From Agapetus fuscipes (lineage: Eukaryota; Arthropoda; Insecta; Trichoptera; Glossosomatidae), in assembly GCA_951799405.1 (NCBI GenBank), contig OX637350.1, forward strand, positions 6,309,852 through 6,373,851: a DNA stretch of 64,000 nt. Reading direction: 5' to 3'. Shown here one piece after another: positions 1 through 10,486 of the stretch. Under the pieces are notes generated by a model. That model had not been told where the DNA came from. It was given only the letters and a program-made list of their open reading frames with translations, and searched no databases. The position numbers were made by a program, and so were the translations under genes. Every line of letters starts with the position of its first letter. The stretch's first letter is position 1.

Positions 1-989
1 TTGACGATACCAACGGCTGCAATTTATGACAATTATCCTTAAAAAAATGTCGAAGGATTAACTGCAAAGCTTATCTTGATGATAAAAATATTTGACCATC
101 AGTAAGTATGAAAGATCATTGTGTTATTGTTATTAATTGATCAAGAAATTCAATCGGAACAATGTTCTAAATTTAAAATTAAATTTTGCAGCCATGGGTT
201 TTGGTAAATGGTTTCCTTAACAACAAAATATCGCTTAGCTTTTAAGTTCGCTAACATATTGAAAACACTTATGTGATTTTTTTTCCTTGATTGTGCTAAT
301 TCCATTGATCAAATCATTATTAAATTGACTTTATCTACAAAATACTCACTCGAAAAAAAAGTTACAGACATTATGTAAGCTTTATCCCAATAGTAAAGAA
401 CGTGAAAATTATTTGTAAAAATAATATACGGCAGAATGCAATTAAAAGAATAAATAAAACCCTGCTAGAGTAGAGTGTACACTTAATACACATCATACAA
501 TATCCATGTATTTGAAAATTACCTTACATGTGATAAAACATTCAAGCGAGCCATACACGAGTTAGATGTCAAAGGAATTCAATGTGTTTTAATGAAACGT
601 CAGCAAGCTCGTGTCGAGCACGCTATATTTTAATTAGAGATGCCTGCGAGCCAATACGACAGTACAAACTTCAGTACTGGCAGCTGTATTCATGGACAAC
701 GCTATGAGAACTCATAATACCATGCGTGAATTATAAGCTGATGTATTTCGTCTCGTATTTAAACTGTGTGATGCAACTTCTTATCATATTGCTCCAGAAG
801 ACCTGCTATTATTGAAGTGTGAGATATTTTTATTTTTACAGGTAAGATAGAAATCTTTACGATTATCACTTCTTCCTTTCATTGCTTGCTTGGTTTATCT
901 TCCATTTGATAAAAGATGTTTGTTGTTTAAATTTGACACGATCTTAGCTAAGAAAAAAATCTAAAAATCGATAATGTGAGAGTTTTTCA
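1..989. other. AT-rich sequence, no gene recognised
   Basis: No open frame of interest, no known repeat and no splice-bounded exon candidate could be seen on either strand. A short hairpin (GCTCG-TGT-CGAGC, about 608-620) is the only local structure. Probably intergenic or intronic. Confidence 0.5.
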
Positions 990-1222
990 ATCTAATCTAA
1001 TCTAATCTAAGTTGCAAAGATATGTTACATTGGAGATTCACATTACAAGTTCCGCTTGCACATGCCTCATGTACACCTACAACATAAAAAAACTAAATCT
1101 CAAATGGACATACATCCTGCAACTCTTGCCGTCCTTCCCTGAGACAGGGGTGACATTGGCAAAGTTAACCATTTTTACAGCATGGGTGGTCAGCCGCATA
1201 CCAACCTATAAGTCAAGGAACA
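990..1222 (-). repeat. R1 repeat, nearly full length with internal deletion
   Basis: Read on the minus strand it starts at the shared border GTTCCTTGACTTATAGG and ends in three to four TTAGA units (plus strand 990-1010). Compared with 7096-7350 it lacks about 25 bp between the AATGTGAATC and CGAACTTG blocks. Subfamily a, defined by the CATGAGGCATGT block and the pure TTAGA tail. Confidence 0.85.
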
Positions 1223-1376
1223 GCTATAAATATAAATATATATTATATAAGTCCTATAAGTCAAAATATTTAAAAAATCAATTTCTAGTTTTCATAAGAC
1301 ACATTGCTCCAGTACATATACAAACATTGCTCATGTGGAATTACCTCTGATTGACATAAGATAAACAAAGCACTAA

Positions 1377-1616
1377 GGGCCTGTTGCACCAACCTCCAAT
1401 CAATATTTAATTGAAACATCAAATTTGATTGCTTAGTTCTGGTAAGGACCTTGGTTAAATATTTCTCGAAAGTTGGTAAAAATGTGATGGAATTTGAACA
1501 GGAAATATGATTCACATCAGCTGACTTACGTATATGCAATCAATTGTTTGATTTGAAGGGGAGAAATCACACTTAATTTTGATTTTCGTCTGATTGAAGT
1601 TTGGTGCAACAGGCCC
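1377..1616. mobile_element. PIF/Harbinger-type MITE, 240 bp
   Basis: The ends are inverted repeats of about 26 bp with two mismatches, both beginning GGGCCTGTTGCACCAA. The trinucleotide TAA lies directly outside both ends (1374-1376 and 1617-1619). A 3-bp TWA duplication with GGG-starting termini is the established signature of PIF/Harbinger elements. There is no coding capacity inside, so it is a non-autonomous derivative mobilised in trans. Superfamily assignment is inference from termini and duplication; the element itself is directly visible. Confidence 0.85.
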
Positions 1617-1619
1617 TAA

Positions 1620-2486
1620 GAGAACGATTTCATTACAAGATGGAATTCCATTCTAACCAAATAACAATTTTTTTTATGCTATAAAGTCTGAGAACTTCTT
1701 TAAAAATCGATGATTTTTTGGTCATCAATGCTTATCCGTAATGTTTTTAGTGCTTTTTTGTTGCTATAGAGAGCAAATACAAATAAGAAACAGTTTTTGT
1801 AAGACCAAATTAACCTTTTTAATCCATTTTTGTAAGCATTAAATAACTTTTTCAACACAACGAAGAGTAATTTTGCATATCAAATGTTTTTTTGTTCCAT
1901 TGATAATGTAACTCACTATCTTTCAATTACAAGTCTGAAGCGTCAATCATTCACTTTGCGTGAATTTTAGGCATAAGGTTAAAGCTTGTATGAAAAACGA
2001 GTCACTAATTGTTCAACTCTCATGATCTACGGACCTTCGATTTTTGTAAATGGAGAATTCACTTTCATTGCGGGACTCGCTGTCTAAAAACAGCCCCAAT
2101 ATAATTCATGCATAGCATTGCCAGTTTTCATAGCATTGTTTGTGCATACGGCTGTCAGTATTGCTTATAGGGAAAATTCCCATACAATATTGTAGGTGTG
2201 GCTCACGTGATGGGGAATTAAGTTATTTATATAAAAAGCTGGAAAATGCCTCTGTTAATTTTTGCTTTATTGTGTTTTGCATGAATTCAGTGCGAATAAT
2301 TACACAAGTGTTTTTTCTTCATAAAATGGACACGCGAAACGGGAAATTAGTCTTGAAAAAAAACTAAATGTTTTTTTACAATAAAATGTTTTTTTTTTGT
2401 GAATTATTTTACGTTTAACAGAGGAAATAAAAAAGAATGAAAGAAAAGGAAGACCGTCAAAAATGTGGGTTAATAATGGGTTTGAG
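1620..2486. other. AT-rich sequence, no gene recognised
   Basis: Only short chance frames, the longest about 75 codons at 2140-2367, with no family resemblance. No repeat shared with the rest of the window was noticed. Confidence 0.5.
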
Positions 2487-2789
2487 CGGTCCGTAGTCTA
2501 GTGGTTAACACATCTGACTCGTCAATGGAAAGTTGTGGGTTCGAATCTTGGCGGAGCACAAAAAAAAGTACCATTTATATTTTCAAACATGCTATTTGCT
2601 GGGTGAAATATTCATAAACCTTTAGAAAAGACCGGTAACTAGAGGTCCATCTAGCCATACAGCAACTGAGCCTTGCTTGAGAATTGACGCTTTCTACAGC
2701 GACAACCAAGCTTTTCGAGGGCTCTTGAGGTGTGATACACACTAAAACAGCGCTTACCAAATAAATCAGCCTAATATTATTATTATTAT
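2487..2789 (+). mobile_element. tRNA-derived SINE (SINE-A), full length
   Basis: The head is tRNA-like. A perfect RNA polymerase III A box, TAGTCTAGTGG, lies at 2494-2504 and a B box, GGTTCGAATCT, at 2538-2548. A body of about 150 bp follows that recurs at 9294-9629 and 53575-53790. The 3' part (from about 2700) reads GGGCTCTTGAGGTGTGA, ACACAC, AAAAC.GCGCT and AAATAAAT.AGCCT, the same blocks in the same order as the 3' end of the LINE fragment at 26893-26975. It ends in an ATT microsatellite (2774-2789). Tail sharing with a LINE is the known way SINEs borrow reverse transcriptase. Confidence 0.88.
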
Positions 2790-3326
2790 GAATCAGATTG
2801 AAGATAGTGTGAAAACAGGGGATGTGCAAGGTGAAATAATTAAATGTCAAAAAAATGTATGTGATGGAGACGAATGATTTGAATAAATATTGAAGTAAAG
2901 GACGAAACCTAACAAATCAACAAAAGCTCTGTCCATCTCTAGTGAGATAACGGTTGAGATATAGAATTAATGACAGGGAGACATACGGTACACAAAATCA
3001 GGACGTCCAATATTCATGTTGGAGAAACGTTGTTTGTACAATCAAAACGGGCACAATTTTCGGATAATTTCAACGTTGTAAATTTTGTACAACTCTATTA
3101 AAATAACTAACCTTGAGAGATGATCAAATTGTTATTTATCATTAATTTCCTAGTGCGAAATAATCAGTATCGCAACAGCTTCCAACAATAACTTTCATCT
3201 GGTAATCAGTATTGTAAGTTCACACGAGAAACAAGCGTAATTAATCGTAAAACGCGCTAAATTAAAGTGAAACTTTTGAATTAATCATTTCAGGGAGGTT
3301 TCCGAAGAGATGGAGGCTCAGCAGGC
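2790..3326. other. AT-rich sequence, no gene recognised
   Basis: Nothing recognised apart from short chance frames; no repeat family of this window matches. Confidence 0.5.
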
Positions 3327-3347
3327 GGGGGGGGGAGGCTCCCCCCC
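3327..3347. repeat. G/C palindrome
   Basis: Nine G, then AG, G, CT and seven C: arms 3329-3337 and 3339-3347 pair perfectly around a single G. In DNA or RNA this is a very stable hairpin, and the G9 and C7 runs are slippage-prone. It sits in otherwise AT-rich sequence. No function can be assigned. Confidence 0.8.
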
Positions 3348-3705
3348 TCACGTATGATTAAAACACAATGTTAATCTACTTTAACTTTCAGCCGCTCCGC
3401 CCTTCTAACGAGAGATGCCAGCACGTGTTCGGAAAGAAGAACCAAAACACCCTTAATCTCGTCGAAGGGAAATCTTCGAGAATGGAATGAAAAAAAAATG
3501 ATGGAAATCTTTTTCGTAGAAGGCTGTCGAAAGTGGAGGCGTTGATATACACGTGCCTTGGTAAAGATAATGTAAACGAATTTAGAAAGTTGTTTTTCAC
3601 CTTGATTTTGTTTGAGTAAAATAAACTAACAAACAACGGTAGAAGTTATCTGAGATGTCAACGGTGTCTTTCATTTATGTATATTCAAAAGTAGTACATG
3701 TGTGA
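3348..3705. other. No gene recognised
   Basis: Unique-looking sequence; a minus-strand frame of 82 codons (3388-3636) resembles no family I know and is taken as chance. Confidence 0.5.
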
Positions 3706-3961
3706 TCTATAATATAATCTTTAATCTAAGTTGCAAGGATATATTCATTTAAAGCTCTCAGATGTATGCCCACAAACAAACACGTGTAGTTCGCGCTTAC
3801 AAATGCTGAATGTGTACTTACAAATAAAATCCAAACCTCAAATAAACATAAGCCCTACAACTTTGCCGACCTTCCCTGACACAGGGGTGACATTGGCAAA
3901 GTGAACCATTTTTTACAGTATGGGTGGTCAGCCTCAAACCAACCTATAAGTAAAGGAAACA
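3706..3961 (-). repeat. R1 repeat, full length, subfamily b
   Basis: Complete from the GGTTTGAGGCTGACCACCC block to a TTAAAGATTATATTATAGA tail. Subfamily b is marked by the hairpin variant ACATTCAGCATTTGT and by the CATACATCTGAGAGCTT block, both also found at 34118-34258, 38769-38962 and 51783-52035. Confidence 0.85.
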
Positions 3962-4047
3962 CTTAATAATGTGATTAGTTTTTAAAATGTTTCTTTTGGT
4001 AATGCGTTGTGTTTAAGATACTTGTTATCTATTATTTGTATTCCTAA

Positions 4048-4155
4048 ACTTATAGGCTGTTTTGAGGCTAACCACCCATACTGTACAAAATTGTTCGCTT
4101 TGCTAAAGTGCCCCGGTTTCAGGGAAGGTTTTATGTTCATTTGAGGCTTTAGGTG
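4048..4155 (+). repeat. R1 fragment, 5' part
   Basis: Begins at ACTTATAGG-TG and runs through ACCACCCATACTGTA, the CAGGGAAGG hairpin arm and TTATGTTCATTTGAGG, then stops. The 3' half and tail are missing. Confidence 0.7.
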
Positions 4156-4289
4156 AAGAAAGATCTACCACCCCCTTGCGACTCTATAAAACCGATCCTA
4201 TAGTACGCATAAATATGTAGGACAAAGTATCTTATAGAAATAAATAGCAAGTATTAAATATCATATCTACGAACATTTTAATTTTGCTA

Positions 4290-4640
4290 TTTTTTCAGAT
4301 ATGCAAAACAGTTAGATAGTTTTGCGTGGCGTAGACCCCTTGGTCGTAGAGGCATTGTACGCCCGCCCGTAGCGGATGTAGATGAGCCGCCTGTACATTT
4401 AACAACAAACACAAAAGTCCTTACATAAATCTTGTCCCCGGCGTAGCTCGTAGCCCGCCCTGCGAATATTTTTCGCAACTATTCGTAGAGGTGCTACGGT
4501 TCACTCGTACATCTCTGTCTACGGGCACGTACGATGCAAAGACTTGCGCGAATACTTGCAGTTGTAATTTTCGTGCCATCGTAGACATGCGCGCATACCA
4601 CCCCGCTGCCCTTCTAACTTGAAAGTTCAGCCTTAAAATC
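4290..4640. other. GC-rich block with clustered CGTAG/CTACG motifs
   Basis: About nine CGTAG or CTACG pentamers occur in 350 bp, for example in GCGTAGCTCGTAGCCC and ATCGTAGACATG. Similar clusters lie at 36390-36515, 41430-41545 and 56500-56625, but the four blocks do not align end to end. Two overlapping minus-strand frames here (63 and 80 codons) look like chance. Possibly a degraded transposon with subterminal repeats; origin unknown. Confidence 0.4.
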
Positions 4641-4700
4641 GTAGCATAATATGCAACATGCACTTAGTCAACGTATTTTTTCCAAATTAAAAAAAAAACC

Positions 4701-4842
4701 TTCCATATTGTAAAAACATTGCTTATTTTTTGCCAACGCCACTCCGGTTCCAGGGAAATGGGTGAACTTACATGTGCCTGCTTGTGGGCATGCATTGAGC
4801 CTAATATGCCAATTTATCTTTGCAACTTAGATTAAAGATTAA
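4701..4842 (+). repeat. R1 copy with internal deletion, subfamily c
   Basis: Starts in the CCATACTGTAAAAA block, keeps TTGCCAACGCCACTCCGGTT, then jumps to GAACTTACATGTGCCTGCTTG and runs to ATCTTTGCAACTTAGATTAAAGATTA. About 90 bp of the middle is missing. Confidence 0.75.
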
Positions 4843-5989
4843 TACATAAGAAAATTCATCTAATATCTATTGCAATTGGTGAGATAATCTTGTGATTTCT
4901 TATGTCTTTATATTTCTATGTCTGCTGTTTCTAGAGTTGTAACACTCACATAAGATGACGATCTCATTTTACGGGCCTGTTTGGTAAATGAAAGTTAAAA
5001 TAAAAACTCGAGCAAGGTCTAGTAGTTGTACACCTTTAGAATTTTTTTATTGAAATATTTAATAAGTGAAAATACTTCAAGATTTTTTTTTTTTTACAGA
5101 ATTATTCTTTAGTAGCCAAATTAGTTTGTTATTTTCTCGAGGGTTTTTCATTATTATTTTACACGTAGTTTTACTGTGTTGAAAAGTTGCCTTTATTTTG
5201 TACCCAGTTGCCCGTGACTCACTGAAGTACCCACAGCCTCCTGCACTTCGTCTTAGACAGGATGGCTTTACGAGGCGTTAAACGTATCCAGCAAGTCACA
5301 CGTTTTTAACTATACACTGAAAATTAAAACTGTCAAATAATTTGTTACGACGCTCTAAAAGCTCGAATTTAGAGCCCTTGTAGCTTCTAGCAAGCTCCTA
5401 GTCTTGCAACTATCGATACTTACTAGCTACCGAGTGATGTAGGCGAGGTTAACTGCAAATTTACTGGCATTTAAATTGAATTATTTTAACCTTAGAGTAA
5501 AGATACATTGTAATAGTCTTTAAAGATAAATTGAACGCTTTAAACTCTTGTTTTAATAGTGCTTTACAGCCAAATACAACAAAATATAGTCTCAACTTAC
5601 AGCTGTTTAAATTTCATCATGTATTTGCTTATCTATTTTTCTATGATTGGTAAAAGAAAACTACCTAATTGAATTGTATTTTTTTGTCATTTATATTTAT
5701 GCAATATTCAGTGATGACAAAATGAGTTAAACATCTTACAGAGTTTGATTAATATTCTGTTAATTTAAGCAGCGTGTCACTTCGCTACTACATGAAAGAT
5801 ATTTTATTCCGTCTTTCGCTTTAAATCTCACAAGAAAATCTACGAGGATGTTTCTCCTCACGCAGCCAGCGTCTCCTCACTTGTCGTTTGTTTAATTTTA
5901 AGCATTATTAAATAGGTATGTAACGCGCCTAACGACAACATTCAATCAACGTCTTAAATACAATTACAGCGGGCTCCGCTATTTATTTG
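4843..5989. other. AT-rich sequence, no gene recognised
   Basis: No gene seen. A patch at about 5208-5310 is less AT-rich and might be an old LINE remnant, but no diagnostic motif could be read in any frame. Confidence 0.45.
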
Positions 5990-6270
5990 GCTCGTTGGTC
6001 GGGATTTATTTCATCGTTGTAAATAATTGGGATCAAGTGCGCGCGGGACCTCCCCTCTCCCTCCGCCTACCCCCTGAAAAGCAAGGCTGCACCCCCTGCC
6101 CCTCCGCCCTGACGACCCCCGGTCCGGAATGTAAACATTGCCATTATTCGCGTCTTTAACAAATTAAATTCCAGCCCACTTAGTGCCATCTTTCGGCGCT
6201 ATCCACGTCGCGCGCCAAGTTTTCCTCGGCTGGCTTCCCTGGCGGTGGGAGGCGGAAACTTTCACATTCG
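5990..6270. other. GC-rich unique patch
   Basis: Base composition jumps from AT-rich flanks to CCTCCCC-rich sequence with several CpG dinucleotides (GCGCGCGG, ACGTCGCGCGCC). No frame shows protein-family similarity. In insect genomes such patches may be promoters, exons or conserved non-coding elements; comparison with a relative would decide. Confidence 0.3.
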
Positions 6271-7095
6271 AAAATTAGAACGAGGTGTTAAAATTTTGCG
6301 CGGCGAAAGAATACACTCGCCTGCTTAATATGTAAGTGCGCCCAGAGCGGGAAGACGGTCTAATATAATGTGGAGCGGATTGGGGAAAATGTTCGCTGAG
6401 GGCGGAGAAGGTATTTGCATAATTGTCGAGGTGAGAGGAGACGAAATAAAATTCGTGATAATTTCTATTTGAGTCATTCGCTTTAATTAAATGATGATTG
6501 TTTATATTATTATGGAGCTTTTTATTAAAGCGCATTTGATCTTCATTCGTACTATATGAACACAGCAAGTTGGAAAAGTTAAAAGCGTATTGAGTATTTT
6601 ATTTATTTATTCAAATCTGTATTGTTACACACCTACTTAAATAATCCACGGTGCTTAAATGAGTTAACAACCAATAAGAAGACTTATGCTGAAGTAATGG
6701 AATGATATGATGTAGGTAAAACAAAAACAAAAAATAAAAGAAATTCATGAAAAACGAAAAATACCTTGGTAGATAACTTTTATGTTTGGTTCCTCTAACG
6801 TTTCGATATAATTTGATTTTAAAGTTAAGGTTTGTTTTTTTTTTACTAAAAAAATGTGGTATGTGCATGTGTATTTACCTGTATGCAGTATGCATAGTAA
6901 TAAAATTCAATTCTACGCGATTTTTTTTTTTTATTTGAAACAAAATAACAAAACGAAAAACCTATACACCTACATACAGTTGCAATAACTTACCTTCCAG
7001 CACAAAACATTTTTATCTCGTTTCCATATTTTGATTGTTAACTTTTTTTGAAATGCCGATGTACGGCTGCTGCAGGGACGGTAGCTAAATGTGAA
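6271..7095. other. AT-rich sequence, no gene recognised
   Basis: Chance minus-strand frames (97 and 85 codons) are AT-rich with no recognisable domain. Confidence 0.5.
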
Positions 7096-7865
7096 CTAAT
7101 CTAATCTAATCTAAGTTGCAAAGATATGTTACATTGGAGATTCACATTACATGCATTCTCACAACCAGACACGTACAAGTTCGCGCTTGCACATGCCTCA
7201 TGTGAACCTACAACATAAAAACCAAATCTCAAATGGACATACACCCTGCAACTCTTGCCGTCCTTCCCTGAGACAGGGGTGACATTGGCAAAGTGAACCA
7301 TTTTTACAGCATGGGTGGTCAGCCGCATACCAACCTATAAGTCAAGGAACACACACACACGACAAATTACATTTTATACATCACTAAATAATAAAATCCA
7401 AATACAAAATATCCATTTACAAATAAAAACAAATTCCAATTTAATAAACCCTAGCCGCCAACATTACAGATCAACCGCCATTTCTTTCTGTCCTTACATA
7501 CTTCTTTCATTTCCTCCAGAGTCATAATTTTCTTCATACAGGCTCTTCTTTTATTATGACTCTGGATATTCCATTCATTCGCAATTTCGGATATTTGGTC
7601 CATCCATACCTTTCTCGGTCTTCCTCTACCACGACATCCATCTATTCTACCAACATATACTTTCTTCGTCAGTCTTTCCTCATTCATTCTCTCCATATGC
7701 CCAAACCATCTTAACAAACTTCTTTTAATCTTCACTTTCACACTTTCTCTTGCACCACATTCTTCTCTTACAAAATCATTCCTCACCCTGTCACTCCGTT
7801 TTTTCCCAATCATACTTCTTAGAAAGTCCATTTCAACAGTATGGACTTTACTAATTTCACTTTCA
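7096..7865 (-). mobile_element. RTE-like LINE, 5'-truncated copy 1
   Basis: On the minus strand it holds the RT C-terminal region, a 3' UTR of about 100 bp, a complete R1 unit (7350 down to about 7110) and three TTAGA units. By eye it is about 97% identical to the 3' part of the copy at 49816-51595. Homology stops sharply at 7865, where the other copy continues with more coding sequence. That is a typical 5' truncation of target-primed reverse transcription. The near identity means recent activity of this lineage. Confidence 0.92.
7451..7864 (-). pseudogene. RTE reverse transcriptase, C-terminal fragment
   Basis: About 138 codons of the C-terminal region, downstream of the catalytic palm. 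The protein matches the end of the 461-residue frame at 50183-51568, with two differences that I can see (I for V in the CMKK.MTL block and final G for E). Visible blocks: MDFLRSMIGKKR, LRWFGHMERMNEERLTKK, RGRPRKVWMDQ and CKDRKKWRLIC. RT motifs A to C are absent because of the truncation, so it is not functional alone. The open frame runs on to 7921, but those first residues come from flanking DNA. Confidence 0.9.
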
Positions 7866-8324
7866 ACGTTGGATTGAATTGTATGAATTGAACGAGAGGG
7901 CGTACGAATCAACTTATGCATTCATTCATGTATTATTAACGATCAACGTTAAAAAGTTATAACCTATCTTTCTATTCAGGTCAGAGCTATCGATATGATA
8001 ACGGCTTGTGTATATATTTTTCGGAATGCAAAAAATGAAGACCGATGCAACTGATTTAAAAAGAGAGAAAAGTGGCAAACATTGCTTACATACTTTGATA
8101 AACCAACATTTGAGTATATACCAAGGTCATTTAACAACGGATAAAAAATAAAAAAGTTCAAATGAATATTTATTTTAAAGAAACACAACAGCACATACAA
8201 AGCATAAACTCGCAAAAAAATGAAAAGAAAAATATTTTAAGGCCAATAACAGTGTATATATGATGAAAATAAATGTAAACAAACATTTAAGATTAAAATT
8301 TCAATCTTGACATCAAAAGCAAGT
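7866..8324. other. AT-rich sequence, no gene recognised
   Basis: Flank between two RTE copies of opposite orientation; nothing recognised. Confidence 0.5.
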
Positions 8325-8448
8325 TCTCGATTACATATGTTGCGTGTTTACCTACAATAAAACCTCAAAATTAAAATTAATAAAACCCCTACGACTCACT
8401 TTTTTCTGTCATCACATTGACAAAGTTAATCATTTTTCATAGCTTATT
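8325..8448 (-). repeat. Degenerate R1 fragment
   Basis: Weak match: ACCTACAATAAAACCTC, then AAAACCCCTACGACTC, then ACATTGACAAAGTTAATCATTTTT, in the right order for the antisense of R1. Strongly diverged, so an old copy. Confidence 0.45.
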
Positions 8449-8450
8449 AA

Positions 8451-9212
8451 ATGTCAAAATGGACTTTCTAAGAAGTATGATTGGAAAAAAACGGAAAGAT
8501 AGGGTGAGGAATGAGTCAGTGAGAGAAGAATGTGGTGCAAGGGAAAGTATAAAAGTAAAAATCAAAAGAGGTTTGTTAAAATGGTTTGGACATATGGAAA
8601 GAATGAATGACGAAAGACTGACGAAGAGAGTGTACGCTGCAACTATGAATGGAAGCCGTGGTAGAGGAAGACCGAGGAAAGTATGGATGGATCAAATTTC
8701 CGAAATAGCGGATGAATGGGATATTCAGAGTCATAACAAAAGGAGAGAGTGCATGAAAAAGATTATGACTCTGAATGAAATGAAAGAATTATGTAAGGAC
8801 CGAAAGGAATGGCGGTTGATTTGCAACAATAGCGGCTAGGGCATTATTTTTAAGTGTAATATTAAGTTTAATTTTAATTTTACTTTATTTTAATTTTAAT
8901 TTGTAATGTGTCTCATTATGAATTTCTGTATATCATTTATAATTTTTTGTGCTCCTTGACTGATAGGTTGGTACGAAACTGACCACCCGTGCTGTAAAAA
9001 TCGGTTCACTTTTGCCAATGCCACCCCGGTTCAGGGAACGGCGGCAGGAGTTGCAAGGTTTATGTCCATGTGAGGTTTTCATTATTTGTATGCACACATG
9101 CAGAATGTGTAGGCGCGAACCTACATGTGCCTGTCTGTGGGCATGCATTTCATATGAGCCTTAAATGCTTACATATCCTTGCAGCTTAGATTATAGATTA
9201 TAGATAGATTAT
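8451..9212 (+). mobile_element. RTE-like LINE, 5'-truncated copy, older subfamily
   Basis: RT C-terminal region (from about 8456 to the stop at 8839), an AT-rich 3' UTR of about 110 bp and an R1 unit of subfamily c (8951-9190). The tail is of TTATAGA type. The R1 border reads GTGCTCCTTGACTGATAGG, the same position where solitary R1 copies begin. With 7096-7865 it shows that two R1 subfamilies each belong to a matching RTE lineage. Confidence 0.9.
8456..8839 (+). pseudogene. RTE reverse transcriptase, C-terminal fragment
   Basis: About 128 codons homologous to the C-terminus of the RT frame at 50183-51568. Blocks are MDFLRSMIGKKRKDRVRN, LLKWFGHMERMNDERLTKR, GRGRPRKVWMDQISEIADEW and CKDRKEWRLICN. 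It differs at many positions from the other two copies, so it comes from a different source element. The palm domain is missing. The open frame starts upstream at 8417, but the first dozen residues are flanking sequence. Confidence 0.9.
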
Positions 9213-9293
9213 TAAGGTTAAAAGGACAATCCGATTAAATTACTTTAAAGAACGTGTAAGTATTTAGTATATTCTTGAATTTTATTTCTTGGA

Positions 9294-9629
9294 CCGGTCC
9301 GTAGTCCAGAGACAACACTTCGGACTCGTAAATGGAAGGTTGTGGATTCGGATCCCGGCGGAGCACAAAAAAGATACAATTGACATTTCCAAATTTGCTC
9401 TTCGCTGGGTTGAAAAAATTCATAAAACTTTTACCGAAGACCGGCCACTAAAAAGGTCTATCCAGCCTTACAGCACCTGGGTCTTGCTTGAGTACCTATT
9501 GGCGCTTTGTAGCGACGACCAAGCATGTTTACCTCTGCGGCACTACAACAAGTGTCATAGACCTCCAGAGTCTTAAGAATCCAGGGAGTCTTCGCACAGG
9601 ATTAAAAAAAAAAATACAATAAAAAAAAT
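9294..9629 (+). mobile_element. tRNA-derived SINE (SINE-A), variant 3' end
   Basis: The head begins CCGGTCCGTAGTCCAG; the A box is damaged, and the B box reads GATTCGGATCC. The body (CGCTGGGTTGAAA, AAGACCGGCCACTA, GGTCTATCCAGCC, TAGCGACGACCAAGCA) matches 2560-2710. After GACCAAGCA the sequence parts from the first copy and ends in an A-rich tail (9604-9629) instead of the LINE-derived GAGGTGTGA tail. Either a second subfamily with another tail or a recombinant. A 95-codon frame over this SINE (9289-9576) is chance. Confidence 0.85.
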
Positions 9630-10486
9630 GTTAAGTTAAGTTGAGATTTTTCTCATAGATAAACACACATATAATGTAGATAGAAGTGTTGAACGGAGGT
9701 GAAATAAAATGGTAAAAATTTAAACTTTTCAAGAGATGATAATAAACGGTACTTGCAGCTTGCCTTACTGCAGAAGATTCTTCGATATGAAAATCTGAAG
9801 GCAAAATAATAAGAAACGTGTCTGTGAATAAAATCGTTACCGCCGGGTGTAATGAAAAGGCTTTAACGAAAAGGGAAATTTACGGGGTTTCTTAATGAAA
9901 TTATTGGGCTATGAAAGAAAGATGTTACAATAAAAACAAACTCTTGAAGATTTTTATCTCGAGTTTTGCTTTTTTTATACAAGAAAATGCACAATTTTTT
10001 CGGCAAGGCGAAGTATGATTATTAAGTTGATAATGTTTTTTAAGGTTGAAGTAATTAAAAGAGGTTAACTTTTTATTATATTGGATATCTTATACTTTTT
10101 GGAATGCCAAGTTTATTTTGATTTTTTTAAGCTTTGTTTCCGAATGAGACTTTTTGTTGTTGTTAAAAGAAATAAGTTTATTTTATTGTAGCTTAATAAA
10201 TATTCTAGAATAAAATAAACGTACAACTGTGCAGCATATTTATAGAAAACAGACACACACACAAACAAAGGTTTCATAAGCCTCATAAATGCAATCAATT
10301 ATCTTGTGCAAATAATTGTTTATTTGGATCTTCATACAGCTAGCATATATTTTTATGACTGCATTACAAATAATTTCATGAACTAAAAATGTTAAACACA
10401 AAAATATAATCAAGATTTCAATACAACTTAAGAGATAAAAAGAAAAACCACTTTGTATTCGATTACTGTGAGTATTTTATTTAATT
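9630..10486. other. AT-rich sequence, no gene recognised
   Basis: Nothing recognised; only poly-A/T runs and short frames. Confidence 0.5.

Noticed and set aside
990..1012. TCTAA/TTAGA repeats as telomere-like (TTAGG) DNA
   Set aside because: The unit is TTAGA, only three to five copies, and always at the 3' end of R1, so it is a retrotransposon tail.
1012..1350. 112-codon plus-strand frame across the first R1 copy
   Set aside because: Runs antisense through R1 and is broken in other copies; AT-rich composition.
2494..2558. Possible functional tRNA gene
   Set aside because: A and B boxes are present, but the acceptor arms do not pair, and the sequence recurs as the head of SINE-A.
9289..9576. 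95-codon frame on the plus strand
   Set aside because: It lies within the SINE-A copy at 9294-9629; the frame is not open in the other copies.
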